Positions 12,493 to 23,822 of a stretch of 64,000 bases of DNA are shown here, piece by piece. Source of the stretch: Puccinellia tenuiflora (Eukaryota > Streptophyta > Magnoliopsida > Poales > Poaceae). A program made the position numbers and the translations under genes. Below the pieces are notes generated by a model. It had not been told where the DNA came from. It saw only the letters and a program-made list of their open reading frames with translations, and did no database searches. Position 1 is the first letter of the stretch. Each line of letters opens with the position of its first letter. The stretch spans positions 490,977 to 554,976 of the forward strand of contig QRDG01000609.1 in NCBI GenBank assembly GCA_012064385.1, read 5' to 3'.

Positions 12493-12625
12493 CCCTCCGT
12501 CCCGGTTTATAGATCATGCATATATTCTAGATCATCTTGATCAATGTAATATAAATATATATAATTCATTGACGATCTAGAGGATCTAGAAACATCATAG
12601 AACTTATAAACCGGAACACATGGAG
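12493..12625. mobile_element. Stowaway-like MITE
   Basis: Terminal sequence CCCTCCGTCCCGGTTTATAG at the left and its imperfect complement (TTATAAACCGGAACACATGGAG) at the right, followed by TA. The CTCCGTCCCGGTTTATA end is typical of Stowaway (Tc1/mariner-type) MITEs in grasses. The interior is palindromic around AGATCATCTTGATC and GATCTAGAGGATCTAG. Left boundary is slightly degenerate. Confidence 0.6.
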
Positions 12626-12843
12626 TACTACTAATTAATTATTTAACAAACGAACGGTGGTGTACGGAGAGCAGTTGGACGCTTAAGTGATGCACATGTA
12701 CGATAACTTTTAATTAGCATTGTAATTCCTAGCTTGGCCTTGAGATGACGTGGTCGGTGTCGGCACAATCCTGAGGCGGCCGGCCGGCAGAGGGAGAGCC
12801 CAGTTTTTCTTGATCTAGGTGGAAAGTGATGATCTTTCTATCG

Positions 12844-13030
12844 AGTAATGCTACACCTACGGAATCGATCTACGGAATATTTTTACGGAATTAGGTGTGG
12901 GTAATCAGCGAGTGGGCCCGCCAGCGAAATTCAGGGGGGGGCCTGGGAGGTGAGAAACGAATTAGATATGCACACGTCCGTCCGTAAGAGTTCAATCCGT
13001 AAGCCACGGTCCGTAAGTCTAGCATTTTCG
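12844..13030. mobile_element. Mutator-type MITE with 10-bp target duplication
   Basis: The 187-bp element is bracketed by CTTTCTATCG at 12834-12843 and again at 13031-13040. Its ends are inverted repeats (AATGCTACACCTACGGA at the left against AATGCTAGACTTACGGA on the complement at the right). A 9-11 bp duplication is characteristic of Mutator-type insertion. The paralogous segment near 17530-17555 lacks the element and preserves a likely empty site, which supports the boundaries. Confidence 0.75.
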
Positions 13031-13089
13031 CTTTCTATCGGAGATGGTGGAAGGTAGAGAATCTTGGCACTTACCAAAACTAAACATGG

Positions 13090-14449
13090 CTGCACATGGA
13101 ATTGTGAAAGCCCCATGTAGCATAACGTTTGATGAAATTTCATTATAACTAGAACAAACAGACCTAGAATGTTAGAAGTATACTATTATACCTGAAGAAC
13201 CAGGGGTGGAAGATGAAACATCAAGATCCCCCAACAACAAAATCCTAACGCACGATACATCGGGACGGAATGGAGGCTAGATCCAGCCAGACAGAAGCGC
13301 CTTGGCAATGTAATGAAGGTGCAGAATCAGCACCGCCCAAACAAGAATGAAGAACCATGCCAGAATGTAGAATCAAGGACATTATAAACACAAGGGAGGG
13401 TGCAATGTAGAAGTTATCCGATTGGATCAAGAGGACGACGGCTCTGTTCTTCCCTATCTTCTTCCTCGGCTCCTCTTGCTTATGTCCAATTCATGCGCAT
13501 CCGGAAACAAATCTTGTAACCTTAACTGAATCTTGAGACCGTGTTGTTAGATGTGATTTGTCAAGCTATATGGACTAACACTGACTAGGAGAAGGGGCTC
13601 TTCACGTAAGCTTTGAACATTTTCGGGCTAACAAGCACATACAAGTCATCCTCGTTCAATCAAACATAGAAGCGCTTAGGACAAGGTTTGGTGCCATGGT
13701 GGTTGATCTTCGGAGTGCGGCCTCTTGGTCTAGCACTTGCCGCCGCCACTCGCTTGCCTGACACCTTTGTTGGCTCCTCGGGGTCATTGGGCGGATTTAT
13801 GGAAGGTTACAATCAATGAGGTCAAAGTTCTTCTTCACCATCTGGGTCGTCCTAGATGTACGTCCTAGATGTACATGACCATTGGATCGAACCAGTGCAT
13901 CACTAAGAAGACCATTGTTGCAACTCTCACAAAGCCGATCCACCGCCACAAGCCCCTCAATCGCCTCTTGGAGATAATGGGAAGAGGAGTTTATCACAGC
14001 AACCGTTGTCGCTGGGTAATGGAGCAAGAAAGTGACACGAAGAAAGGGAGCGATAGGAGAAAAATGGCCCATATTGTCGAAGCAAGCTCCGTCTCTCATG
14101 CTTGTCCATGCGTACAACAATGCGCATCTTTGTGTGGTGGAAACGGTCGAATCAGCCGTTCTTTTCTTGATAGGTCCACGCTGTTTTAAATTCCATACGG
14201 TTCAGGCCCAGTGTGCCTCGTGTGGACATTCAGACAGTCTAAGGCCTAGGTCTTTTGCCAGCTTAAAAAATAAGCTGCCTTCTCCCCGCTTCTCGTATAA
14301 ACAATCCGGCTTATTACTTAAAACTTTTAAACTAGTCATCATATAACTAAATTAACAGCTCAGCTCCTTTCCATTTTTCATTTGCTACCTTTTTCGTCTT
14401 AGTAATGCAGGTGCATGCATGCCCCGTATTCCCGTCGAAATCAAGCTAG
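13090..14449. other. Spacer between the duplicated segments; no recognisable gene
   Basis: Moderately GC-rich with several overlapping open frames but no domain I recognise. A 13-bp tandem repeat (GTCCTAGATGTAC) occurs at about 13850-13875. A minus-strand stretch around 13640-13790 has weak coding appearance interrupted by stops and could be a decayed gene fragment. Confidence 0.35.
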
Positions 14450-15399
14450 GCAGCGGCACCAATGTCCCTGTGCAAACTTCATAGAAACAATTTAGTACCA
14501 TCCGAAACTTTGGTGGTACAGAACTGCAAGTGATAGCCAGATTAAGTAGAAGGAGTACCACATCAATCAGGGGGGGCTGAGAACATTTAACATTCTTGTT
14601 GGTAGTATTTTTTTCCTGTTCCGGGGAAGAGATCACTGCTGTCACACCACGCCTCGACCCAGAAAAGTGCCACAAATTAACACCACTGATTAGTCCCCAT
14701 TCAATTCCTCGATCCCGTTAACTGTGCTCATCCGTGATGGAGCGCAAGTATACTACTCCCCGTGACTAGCTAACTAATATCTGTTCATGTACGTTAATAA
14801 CTGATGAAAAGATCGACGATTGTCAGAAAAGAGTGAAAATGAAGGTATGGACAACGAAATGATCATGTCCATGGAAATCCTGCCGGCAATAATTCGATTG
14901 GAACGTGGTGGATAAACACGCACGCACGAGCTCGCTAGCTTGTTTTGTTCATATATAGCTTAATCATGACACAAGGAATTAACAAAAGAAATTAGCTAGA
15001 AGGCTACCATCATGCATTCTGCATGGATGAAGGATGGAAGCTAGCTAGTTTGTTAGCCGAGTGGTTCAACTGTCGATTTGGGTCTGATATTCCGACGATT
15101 GTGCAGTAGCTTAGCGATCCTACCCAATCTCATGAACTATTCAAATGTGTAGCTTATGAAAAGCACGAACGTTTGCTTGAAGTGCATGCTCGTATGGGAG
15201 TTTTTTACGTGAAATGATTTCGTGAACATACCAAAATGTATGCGCGAAACTTTTTATCCAAATTTATGACGTTTTAAAATTTACTTAAAATACATTTTTA
15301 AAATCAGAAGCATATATGCTCCCGGATGGCAAAGTGATTTTCCCGCTCACATGGTAGCTAGCTGTCTTGTCTCTTTGATTCTCCGATATGTGGTGAGTT

Positions 15400-16440
15400 T
15401 ATTTGTAAGGGGAGTGCTAGGCGTCCCCCGGGGCTCAAAACTTTCCAGCCCCCGAGTCTTCCTGCTGACACTTGTCCAATTCAGGGCTCCAAATCCCGCT
15501 TTTGCTCATATGAAGAAAAGGTTCATTGAAATAAGATTTTCATACTATTGTAGCAATTTTCAAAATCCCCCCCCCCCCCCCCCCCCCCCCCCAAATCCCG
15601 CTTTTGCTCCTATGAAGTAAAAAACGATTCGATTGAAATAAGAATTTTGTACTATTGTAACAATTTTTAATTTTCATTCAGATACCGCAATTTCTCCTAC
15701 GAAACCTCGTAGCAAACAATTTATGCTATTGTAGCAAAACTACGGACGATTGTAGCAAAAAAATAAATTTTGCTATTTTAGCAACACCAACTTCGCCGGA
15801 GACTCTTGTCGGAGACTCTAGCCGGAGACCTCGTAGCCAAGAAATTGTACTATTTTAGCAAAACTACATGACAGTTGTAGCAAAAATAAGTTGTGCTATT
15901 GTAGCAAAACCAGCTTTGCTGGAGACATCACCGGAGACTGGTCGCCGGAGACTCTCGTCAGAGACCTTGTAGCAAAATCTTTATACTATTATAGCAGAAT
16001 TGCAAAAAATCCATGCTATTGTAGCATTATAGCAAAATCCGACGCCGCATGTAGCGCCATCGGCATCTAGACTTCGCCTGACAGACCGCCGCCTACAGCC
16101 GGTAGCACCGCCGTCCGGCCACTACTTGCAGCATAGCCGACCACCTCTGGTAGCACCGCGACCCACAGATTGCAGCTCCGCCATACATCCACCACTGCCA
16201 CCATTGCTTTGTAGCATCGACGTCCAATGCATGTAGCCCCGCCGCCATGGCTTTACAGCTCCGATGTCGTGGTTCTCCAGCGAACGTTGCCGACCCACTT
16301 ACTGCAGCGTCTGTAACACCCATGGTGTGTGTCCGGCGACATGGCTGAGGGGGTGGAGATGGAGATGGCGAAGGAGCACACCTGCAGCACCGGCCGCCGC
16401 ACCGGTGCTCGCCGGCTCTAACAGGAATACGAGCCGACGT
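15400..16440. mobile_element. Probable transposon with repeated GTAGCAA motifs
   Basis: Starts near GTGCTAGGCGTCCCCCGGGG (about 15412) and contains many copies of the motif TTGTAGCAAAA / CTATTGTAGCA between 15550 and 16060, then a GC-rich part with GCCGGAGAC and GTAGC repeats to about 16440. A second region with the same ingredients lies at 23820-25360, so this looks like a dispersed family. No transposase is visible and boundaries are approximate. Confidence 0.4.
15567..15592. repeat. Poly-C tract (26 C)
   Basis: Uninterrupted run of 26 cytosines inside the GTAGCAA-motif region. Long mononucleotide tracts are prone to sequencing and assembly error, so the length is uncertain. Confidence 0.9.
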
Positions 16441-16735
16441 CTCGTGAAAAGACTTATTTTAGTACCAAAATTTGTCTTTTTTAAATAGGACATAAAAAAT
16501 ATTGGTTTTCTACGAAACAACTTCGTGAACATATAAGATCTTAAATTCTATGCATGAATTTTTAATGAATTTTTTAACATTTCAAGACATGTCTAAAAAG
16601 ATTTTTAAATACATGGTGCATTTTCATCCAGGAGACGAAACGACACCCCCAAATCTTGTATACAAGTCACGCCAATTAAAACGAAGCAGAGGGAGTATAT
16701 CAGACTCTCAGTATACATGCTTTGCTAGCTCTTTA

Positions 16736-17280
16736 GGACTCCTTTGATTCAGAGGGTAGAAAACATAAAGGAATAGAGAATGATATAGGATTGACTTGCC
16801 CTGTCCACTGAAACCCTATGGGCATGGGAACGAGGTGAAGGATTTTTCCATGAGGTCTTAGCTCATGTTTGTTTTTCTGTGAAAACACACTACAAAATTT
16901 CTATGGGAAAAATTCCAACAAGTTACCATCCTGTGAATCAAACACACGGAAGGAAAAAATCCACAGGATCCGGATCCTACGAAATTCCTTAGGAAATCCT
17001 GTGAATCAAAGGATTCACAGGGTAGGAAAAACAAAGGAATAGAAATTAGGTAGGATTGAGGTGCCTTGTCCACTGAAATCCTATGAAAATAGGAACATGC
17101 CACAGGAATTTTCTATGAGGTCTGAGCTCATGTTTGGTTTCCTATGAAAATACACTATGAAAATCCTACGGAAATATTTCCTACCGGTTTCAATCCTATG
17201 CATCAAACACCTAAGAAAAAATTCAACATGATCCAAATCCTACGAAATTCCTTTGGAATTCCTGTGAATCAAAGGAGGCC
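16736..17280. mobile_element. Head-to-tail tandem MITE dimer
   Basis: Outer ends are near-perfect inverted repeats: GGACTCCTTTGATTCAGAGG at 16736-16755 and the complement of GGCCTCCTTTGATTCACAGG at 17261-17280. In the middle (about 16998-17021) a shared end, TGTGAATCAAAGGATTCACA, joins two collinear units. Each unit contains AGGAATAGA, TAGGATTGA, CTTGTCCACTGAAA or CCTGTCCACTGAAA, and GAGCTCATGTTTG or TAGCTCATGTTTG in order. The units are about 265-280 bp. A related element lies at 34541-35149. Confidence 0.75.
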
Positions 17281-17590
17281 TTAAGGTTAATAATCTAGTA
17301 CTGTACTAGCATACTACTAGTAATACTCTTACTAGCTAGCCAGAGTGCATGGCACTGCACCATCTACTAATTAATTACTCAAGCAATTAACAGGCGACAT
17401 AGTGCACATCAGCACATGTACGACAGCTTTTAATTAGTACTGTAATCCCTTGCTTGGCCTTAATTTACGAGCGGTGAGGCGGCCGGCGCCGCCGGCAGAT
17501 CGAGCGCAGCTTTTCTTGGTCGATCTGGGTGGAAAGGGGTGGTCTTTTTTGGTGGAGGCAGAGAATCTTGGCACCTACTCAGAACATGGT

Positions 17591-18272
17591 TTCCTCTGTC
17601 AGGGAATCGCGAGCACAGATATAGGCGTAAAGGCACACACACATCCATTAATTTATTTTTGAGATTATCACACACACGATACGAGTGATCTGTCTCTCTT
17701 CATCGAGAAGCCTGCCAAGTTTTATGTTCTGGGCTAACTAAGCTTTAGGGTCGATTGAGCCCATAAACTTAAGCTCCAACAAACAAAAATGGTGAATTTG
17801 CAACATCAAGATGGTGTTTTAACTAAATAAAAACTTGCGCCAGGACACGAGCACAGTGTGTACAGTACCAAGTATGGGCATGTTTATCTAAAAACTAGTA
17901 TAGACATGCTGACAAAAGAAACTGCAAACATTAGCAAAAAAAAATGTAACGAGTCCATCTGTACCCATAAAATCAATGCCCATTGTTTGCATGTTATGAT
18001 GTTACACTACACAGCTAAACTACACCCAAACCAAAAATTACCACACTTTTAATAACTTACCAGCATCATATTCACACCCTTGAGCCCAACACGAGCAGAT
18101 TACAACCAGGTGAATACGACAGGAGTGAAGCTGACCCGCTTGACTTGAGAATTGAGACCCAAACAAAAAAATTATGACAGCACACGGCGCATCTAGCTAT
18201 CACGCGCCTTTTTGTTTGATGCCAGAATAACCTAAGCTATCCCGTAAAAGGAACAAATAATCTAAGCTACAT
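17591..18272. other. 3' flank of the PP2A gene
   Basis: AT-rich sequence; its right part (about 18000-18272) should be the PP2A 3' untranslated region. No other gene or element end seen. Confidence 0.45.
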
Positions 18273-21200
18273 TTACAAGAAATAGTCGGGCGTTCTTCGA
18301 GTCACGTCAGGCTCCCCTCTCCTTGGAGCAGGCTCAAACTGCAGGCACACGATCACGAGCACCACGCGTATCAAGAAAACCATCAAATCAGGACGACCAG
18401 TTATTATTAAGCAATTATGCTACCAGGCAGAACAGCAATTACCTGGATGAAAGTATGCTCCCTGCAATCATCCACCTCCAGGATCGAGGCCATGTTACCG
18501 CAGCGGTAACAATAGTTAGGCGCGCTAAATATTGTCACAACCTTTTGCTCCTATTTCATTCAAAAAGGCATTAGGGAATTTGGAAGAAAAATGAACCTTT
18601 GTTGAGCTCAGGAAAAGATTATTACATGTGCCCAGTTGAATCCCTCCATAACTAACTGATGAGCTCTTGCTATTAGCTTAAGGCTATTGGTATGGTTAAA
18701 CTGTTCTGAGATATCCTGCAAAAAAAGGTTGAATGTCAACCCAAGCAAAGGCAGAAACCAAAAATCCAGTCGATAATAATGTAACAAGCTAAACCTGGCC
18801 AAATGTATATCCAGCACCACGTGGTGAAATGCCCCAACCGCACCGATCGTCAGGATCAGACCATAGAAGGTCACACATCGGCCCCTCGTGAGGGACTTCT
18901 TGGATACGATCAAAGCTACGAACATTATCAAGTGTCTCAATGGTTGGTGATAGTCCACCATGAAGGCAAAATATTTCCGACTCAACCTATTATTAATACC
19001 AAAATACAAGAGGTTCAATTTAGCGAAGCAAAAAAGACCACGAAACTTAATCAGTAAAAACAGTAGTTATGTTACCATGCATTCGTATTCTTATCAATAT
19101 ACAATCTCAATAATACAAACAAAATGAACATGTTTTCCTAGCATCAACTACAGAACCGAAAATTGTACAATATTATCAGCTATCAAACTAAGACTTGTTG
19201 TAATGAGCAGATACAATCATGGAATACAAAACATGAACTAACTTAAATGGGTCAAATGCTGTATGGGACATGGCTATGTAGCTTAATTTGATTTCCCTTA
19301 ATGTTAGAAAATTCGAACATGCATTGAATTCCCTAACAAGCAATGCTTGATGGATGACAACACATTGACTGAACTTCCAAGCTTGATTTTTTCAGGCTGG
19401 ACATCTAAAAGAACAGAAATATGTAGTTCTCCTTCCGCCATACACACTACATCCTTATTTGTTTCCTATCTCGTTCCAAACTGATTACTGATAAATATAT
19501 CACAAGAATTACAAATGTCAACTTGGATTATTTCAGTGGTCTCGCACAAAACCAGGTTGTAGAAATTTATCTAATAAACTGTACTATAAAGAAGAGTGCA
19601 GAGCATGCCCAAACATACAAAGTTCTCTATCTAACAACAGAATAAACAAGTACATGGGGACAAAAGGAAAATAAAACTTGTTATAAGAGCCGACAAGATG
19701 AAATGAGCTGATACTAACCAATGCTGTCAACGGTAGATAGTCGAAAAGATCCGTGAAGGTTTTCCATACATTGGCACTTCCGTACCTGCAACAAACGGGA
19801 CAAATAGTTAGGATGTAAATCTAGCTGGAAAGTGTCCATGAACTATACGCTAACCAACTTATTGATACAATTGACGCCATAAGTTTAATGCAACAATAGC
19901 AATGCCACGTCACAACGACAACCATACATGGCATCATCAATTCAGCATGATATGAGTATATGACCGCAATGAAAGAGCTTGAACAGAAATTTGGGGAAGA
20001 ACCAAATGATGATGTGTCATATGTTCATCAACTTGAACGAAATGGCTATCCTAAGCATATGATAGACAGTATCTTGAACTAAAAAACAGAAGTATAAATA
20101 CAACTGAGCAGCTTGAATATGCTTGCTTGACAGGCTTAAAATCAGAAAATATATGTTAGATTACACAAGATCCGTTATCCAATATTAGGTGGTTATGTAA
20201 GACCACTTGTTTAGTATGACTTGCAAGTGGTCATCTTAAAATCCATACTTTTATCATATTTAAATTAGGCCTCAACCATCTCAATAGAAGCACAAAGCAT
20301 CAATCATTTTGCATGCATGTGCATACATTACTACATTAGATCTTCATGATATACTGATAACAGTATAACACAAGCAGTAATAGCATTTTCGTTGGGCATT
20401 TGATGATGAAGAACCTAACTACCTAAGTGGATTCTTCACAATGTTATGTAAGAAAATGCATCATCTTTGGGCATGACCTTTCCCAGCCATAGTGTTACAA
20501 AAGAGCTTCTTTTCAATATTTAGTTTACAAGTGGGCCTCTTAAATCTATACATTGTGTTACATTACGTCAATTAGGCCTCAGTCATCTCAAGAAGCACAA
20601 GGTATCTCAGTCATTTGCTATGCAAAATGTGCATATCTTACTACATATGATCTTAGTTATAACAGTATAACGCAAGCAGTTAAACATAGTGGATGGGTTT
20701 TAATAACAAAGTGCCAAATATGGATTATTTGCCATGTAATGTAAAAATATGTCTATCAATCCATATGTAGCCGTATACCAATTGATCTAACATAATGCAA
20801 AAACTAATGTGCTGCTTTCATCACTCAAAACAAACAAAGAATGGATGTTACTTACTTCCGTAAGCACTCATCATAAAATCCATAAACTTGAGTGATCTGC
20901 AGAATGTTGAGAGTTCTGTGCTCAAAAGTCTATACTATGTAAAAAAATCACAGAATATGAATACAGAATAGTTTGAATATTTCTTATGAAATGCTACCTG
21001 TCGGCTCTCGTGATTTCCTCTAAGAATTGTAATTCGCTGTGGATAGCGGACTTTCAAAGCCACCAGAAGCTGTTTAATTTCAAGAAAATGTTAGCACGTA
21101 AGCTTTAAAAATAACTGCTAAAGAAATTGGTGCTGGTTAGTAGTCCTACCGATACAGTTTCAACTGAATAGTAACCACGGTCCACATAATCTCCCATAAA

Positions 21201-22989
21201 TAGGTAGTTTGTATCAGGACACTGGTGATGATAACCATAGAAAAACAAGCTGACATAAGAATCGATTGATTCAGGGTGAAGGACAACAAGATAAGAGGAG
21301 GAATCATGAAAATAAAAGGGAAAGAACAACGGTTGTAAACGAAAGATAATACCTTCCCACCAATTCGGAATAGTTCTGCAAGATCATGAAACTGACCATG
21401 AATATCACCACATATTGTGACAGGGCTTCTCACAGGCTGAAATGAAGCTTAAATTTTAATAGAATGGCAAAGACGCAAGGATCAACTAGAAATTACACAA
21501 CAGCAAAAAGAAACGTGTTTTGACATCTACAATTCATATGTCCATGCTTGTCTACAATGCCCTGACATAGAAGCTCAATGTTCACTTCCTAGGTCAATCC
21601 ACTGAGAAAATAACTATAGAAAGATTCGTATTACTATAACCTAGAGTACCAGATTTTTCTAAATAACTATAGAAAGGAGTACCAAATTTTCTAAATTACA
21701 AGTTACAATGCTGCAACACTGAGTACACATTATGACAGTAGTGCAACCTCCATTAGGCTATAACCTAGAAGAAAAATTCAATTGTTACCATAAAGTTGAC
21801 CAACATCCATTACAGTTCCTGAATATCTTAATGACTACAAGGACACATAACGACCCAACAATTTCCAGAATGATCATTCTCTATCAATCAATTCCACTCT
21901 TCAGACATCCTCTGAGATTGCATTAAATATTAAGTTAAAGACAAATATTCTTGTCAAAGTACCCTGACTCACTTCAGCTAACAAAAAGATTGTGGAATGT
22001 GGATAGCATGGGAGAACAACAGATCCATTTGAGAACAAATAAACGCTGGCTCACTTCAGCTAACAAAAAGACATGCCGTAATGTTCAGAACAGCGCCTTG
22101 CTGGTTTAATGTAGGAGGCACGATGGTATACCTGAACATTGCTTTCCTCCATCAAAATCTCTTTAGCTTTCTCACATAGTGCTTTCAGCTGCAAAAGAAA
22201 TGTTTATAGGGTGATGATAACTTGTGACAAAGCAGCCTGATAGCAAATTAGTTCTTCTATGCACCAAGAACAACATAAAATAGAACACATTTCGGTCGTA
22301 TTGGTCAAGACCGACAATGTCCGCATCTATAAGAAGAAGCGGGTATCGGTATTGAGATCCTCTCCCTTATATGCATGTCTCTTAGACTCTTACACTATCT
22401 TACAGGAATTCTGACAAACGCTGTACAAGGTTACACCATTACGCCAGTAATCTTTCAGAATTTTCTAGTGCATTCAAATCAGTTGTAAACCAAACAATCC
22501 ATGCACAAAATGAATGCATCCGCATCTATAAGAAGAAGCGGGGTATTGGTACTGAGATCCTCTCCCTTATATGCATGTCTATTTAGACTCCTACACCGTC
22601 TTACAAGAATTCCGACAAACACTGTACAAGGTTACATCATTACGCCAGTAATCTTTCAGAATTTTTTAGTGCATTGAAATTCATTGTAAACCAAGCAATT
22701 CATGCACAAAATGAATGCACCAGCTCAAACATTCGTGCACCAGCAACCTAGTACGACATTAAAGCTCCATTCTTTTCAATTAATTACGAAAAGGCGGGCA
22801 GCGGATCCGTCCGGCCTGCCGGCCGTCGATCCGCCGGAACCCGTCCAAGACAAGAAACAAGCAGAATCAAACACCCAGAACCCGAAAGCAAACATGGGGA
22901 TAGATGAGCGGGACCTCGGGCTCGACGAGGGGCTTGCACTGCAGGAGCTGCTCGATCTGCCCGTCGAGGCCGCCACCCGGGTTCCCCAT
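18273..22989 (-). CDS. PP2Ac: Serine/threonine protein phosphatase 2A catalytic subunit
   Basis: Catalytic C subunit of PP2A, a two-metal phosphatase that works with scaffold A and regulatory B subunits in cytosol and nucleus. Eleven exons: 22989-22915, 22188-22132, 21436-21353, 21221-21150, 21069-20998, 20896-20856, 19785-19719, 18986-18795, 18715-18626, 18550-18443, 18338-18273; total 924 bp, 307 residues, all phases consistent. Metal and catalytic motifs are intact: GDIHG (54-58), GDYVDRG (82-88), RGNHE (113-117), CLHGGLSP, CDLLWSDPDDRCGWG, RAHQLVMEGF and SAPNYCYRCGN. The C-terminal TPDYFL, site of regulatory Leu methylation and Tyr phosphorylation, is present. SPVTICGDIHGQFHDLAELF places it in plant subfamily II. 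The start MGNPGGGLDGQIEQLLQ is the first Met that gives the family N-terminus; the open frame continues upstream. The first donor (GAG|GTCCCG) is weak but required by the protein. Intron 1 (22189-22914) holds a tandem duplication. Confidence 0.97.
20210..20695. repeat. Diverged direct repeat within a PP2A intron
   Basis: Two blocks about 305 bp apart (about 20210-20375 and 20515-20680) in the intron between the sixth and seventh coding exons share order and sequence: ATTAGGCCTCA, ATCTCAA(T)AGAAGCACAA, TGTGCATA, TACTACAT, GATCTT and AACAGTATAAC. Neither block has coding character. Confidence 0.6.
22321..22718. repeat. 199-bp tandem duplication in PP2A intron 1
   Basis: Unit 1 (22321-22519) and unit 2 (22520-about 22718) are adjacent and roughly 90 percent identical by eye. 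Both begin CCGCATCTATAAGAAGAAGC and both contain CCTCTCCCTTATATGCATGT, ACGCCAGTAATCTTTCAGAA and ATGCACAAAATGAATGCA. Confidence 0.85.
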
Positions 22990-23330
22990 CCTCTCCTCCT
23001 CCTCCTCCTTGCACGCGGCAGTCGTCGACTCCTCCCTCCGGCCGCCGGCGACACGATCCCTGGCACCAGATCTGTCGGGAGGTGCGACCGCGAGTGGACG
23101 GGAGGGTGGGGCGGGGGGGACGAGGAGGAGGCGGAGCGGCGAGAGGTGCGGAGGAGGAAGCGGTTGAATAGCCCAAAAAATATTTATTTCTTGAGTTGCC
23201 TCGGCGCTCGGGTGGTGGTGATGGTGGTGGAGGGAGGTGATGATGCGTGGCGGTGGCCGGCCGGTAACTCTGAGGCCGTGGTTGGCCGTGGAACGGGTCT
23301 GCGGGCCAGGATTCACGAATACTAGGACTC
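22990..23330 (-). promoter_or_regulatory. PP2A 5' leader and proximal promoter
   Basis: GC-rich leader directly upstream of the PP2A start. Read on the minus strand, an AAATAAATATTTT run at about 23172-23190 lies about 185 bp before the ATG and could serve as a TATA-like element. No experimental start site can be inferred. Confidence 0.35.
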
Positions 23331-23483
23331 TGTTTGTTTTGAACGCTCGTTCAGGATTGCCCGGAGGTGAGGGTGAGGGTGATCGTGTTTACTGCTTCGT
23401 TGCATGACACAGCATGAGTTGATCTGATTAGTACGAGCTTCCTTTTGTTTTGTTTTATATATTAATATAAAGCGGAAATTCAC

Positions 23484-23801
23484 TTTGGCACCCGGTGCAC
23501 CTGCATCCGCATCCGGTTTGCTTTTTGATTTTTCAAAATTTGAAAATGCTTCAGAAAAATCTGAAAAAAATTGGATATAAACATACGCAAGTGTCGAACA
23601 CTCGTGAAAAATTTCGACAGAAAATATCAATTTTTCTGCTCTGTGCAAAAAAGACACTTGCGTTCGACACTTGCGTATTTTTCACGAGTGTTCGACACTT
23701 GCGTATGTTTCTGCCCAATTTTTTTCAGATTTTTTTGAAACGTTTTCATATTTTTCAAATTTCGAAAACAAAACCGGGTGCAGGTGCACTCGGGCACCAA
23801 A
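23484..23801. mobile_element. Long foldback (hairpin) MITE
   Basis: Left end TTTGGCACCCGGTGCACCTGC and right end (complement) TTTGGTGCCCGAGTGCACCTGC begin two arms of about 140-150 bp that pair imperfectly along their length, including ATACGCAAGTGTCGAACACT on the left arm and its complement on the right. The centre repeats CACTTGCGT. No coding capacity. Target duplication was not resolved. Confidence 0.75.
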
Positions 23802-23822
23802 ACGCCATCCTCTTAATAAAGG

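Larger units (their letters stand above)
11500..13085. repeat. Segmental duplication, copy A
   Basis: Non-coding sequence that is collinear and clearly homologous with 14450-17590. Shared landmarks in the same order: CATTTAACATTCTTGTT (about 11598), GATCGACGATTG (about 11811), CTGCCGGCAATAATTCGAT (about 11903), CATTCTGCATGGATG, CGATCCTACCCAA, GCACATGTACGA (about 12691), GGTGGAAAG (about 12818) and AGAGAATCTTGGCAC (about 13057). Copy A carries a Stowaway-like MITE and a Mutator-like MITE that copy B lacks. Function of the duplicated segment is unknown. Confidence 0.75.
14450..17590. repeat. Segmental duplication, copy B
   Basis: Homologous partner of 11500-13085 in the same orientation, about 2.95 kb downstream at its left end. 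Collinearity holds from about 14450 to 15175 and resumes at about 17380 to 17590. The roughly 2.2 kb between these blocks (15180-17370) is absent from copy A and contains a GTAGCA-motif element and a tandem MITE dimer. Confidence 0.72.

Noticed and set aside
15550..16060. Regularly repeated GTAGCAA motif as a CRISPR-like array
   Set aside because: Spacing is irregular, motif copies are short and variable, and the genome is eukaryotic.
22702..23325. 207-codon plus-strand open frame
   Set aside because: It runs antisense through the first PP2A exon and promoter. The minus-strand PP2A reading is certain.
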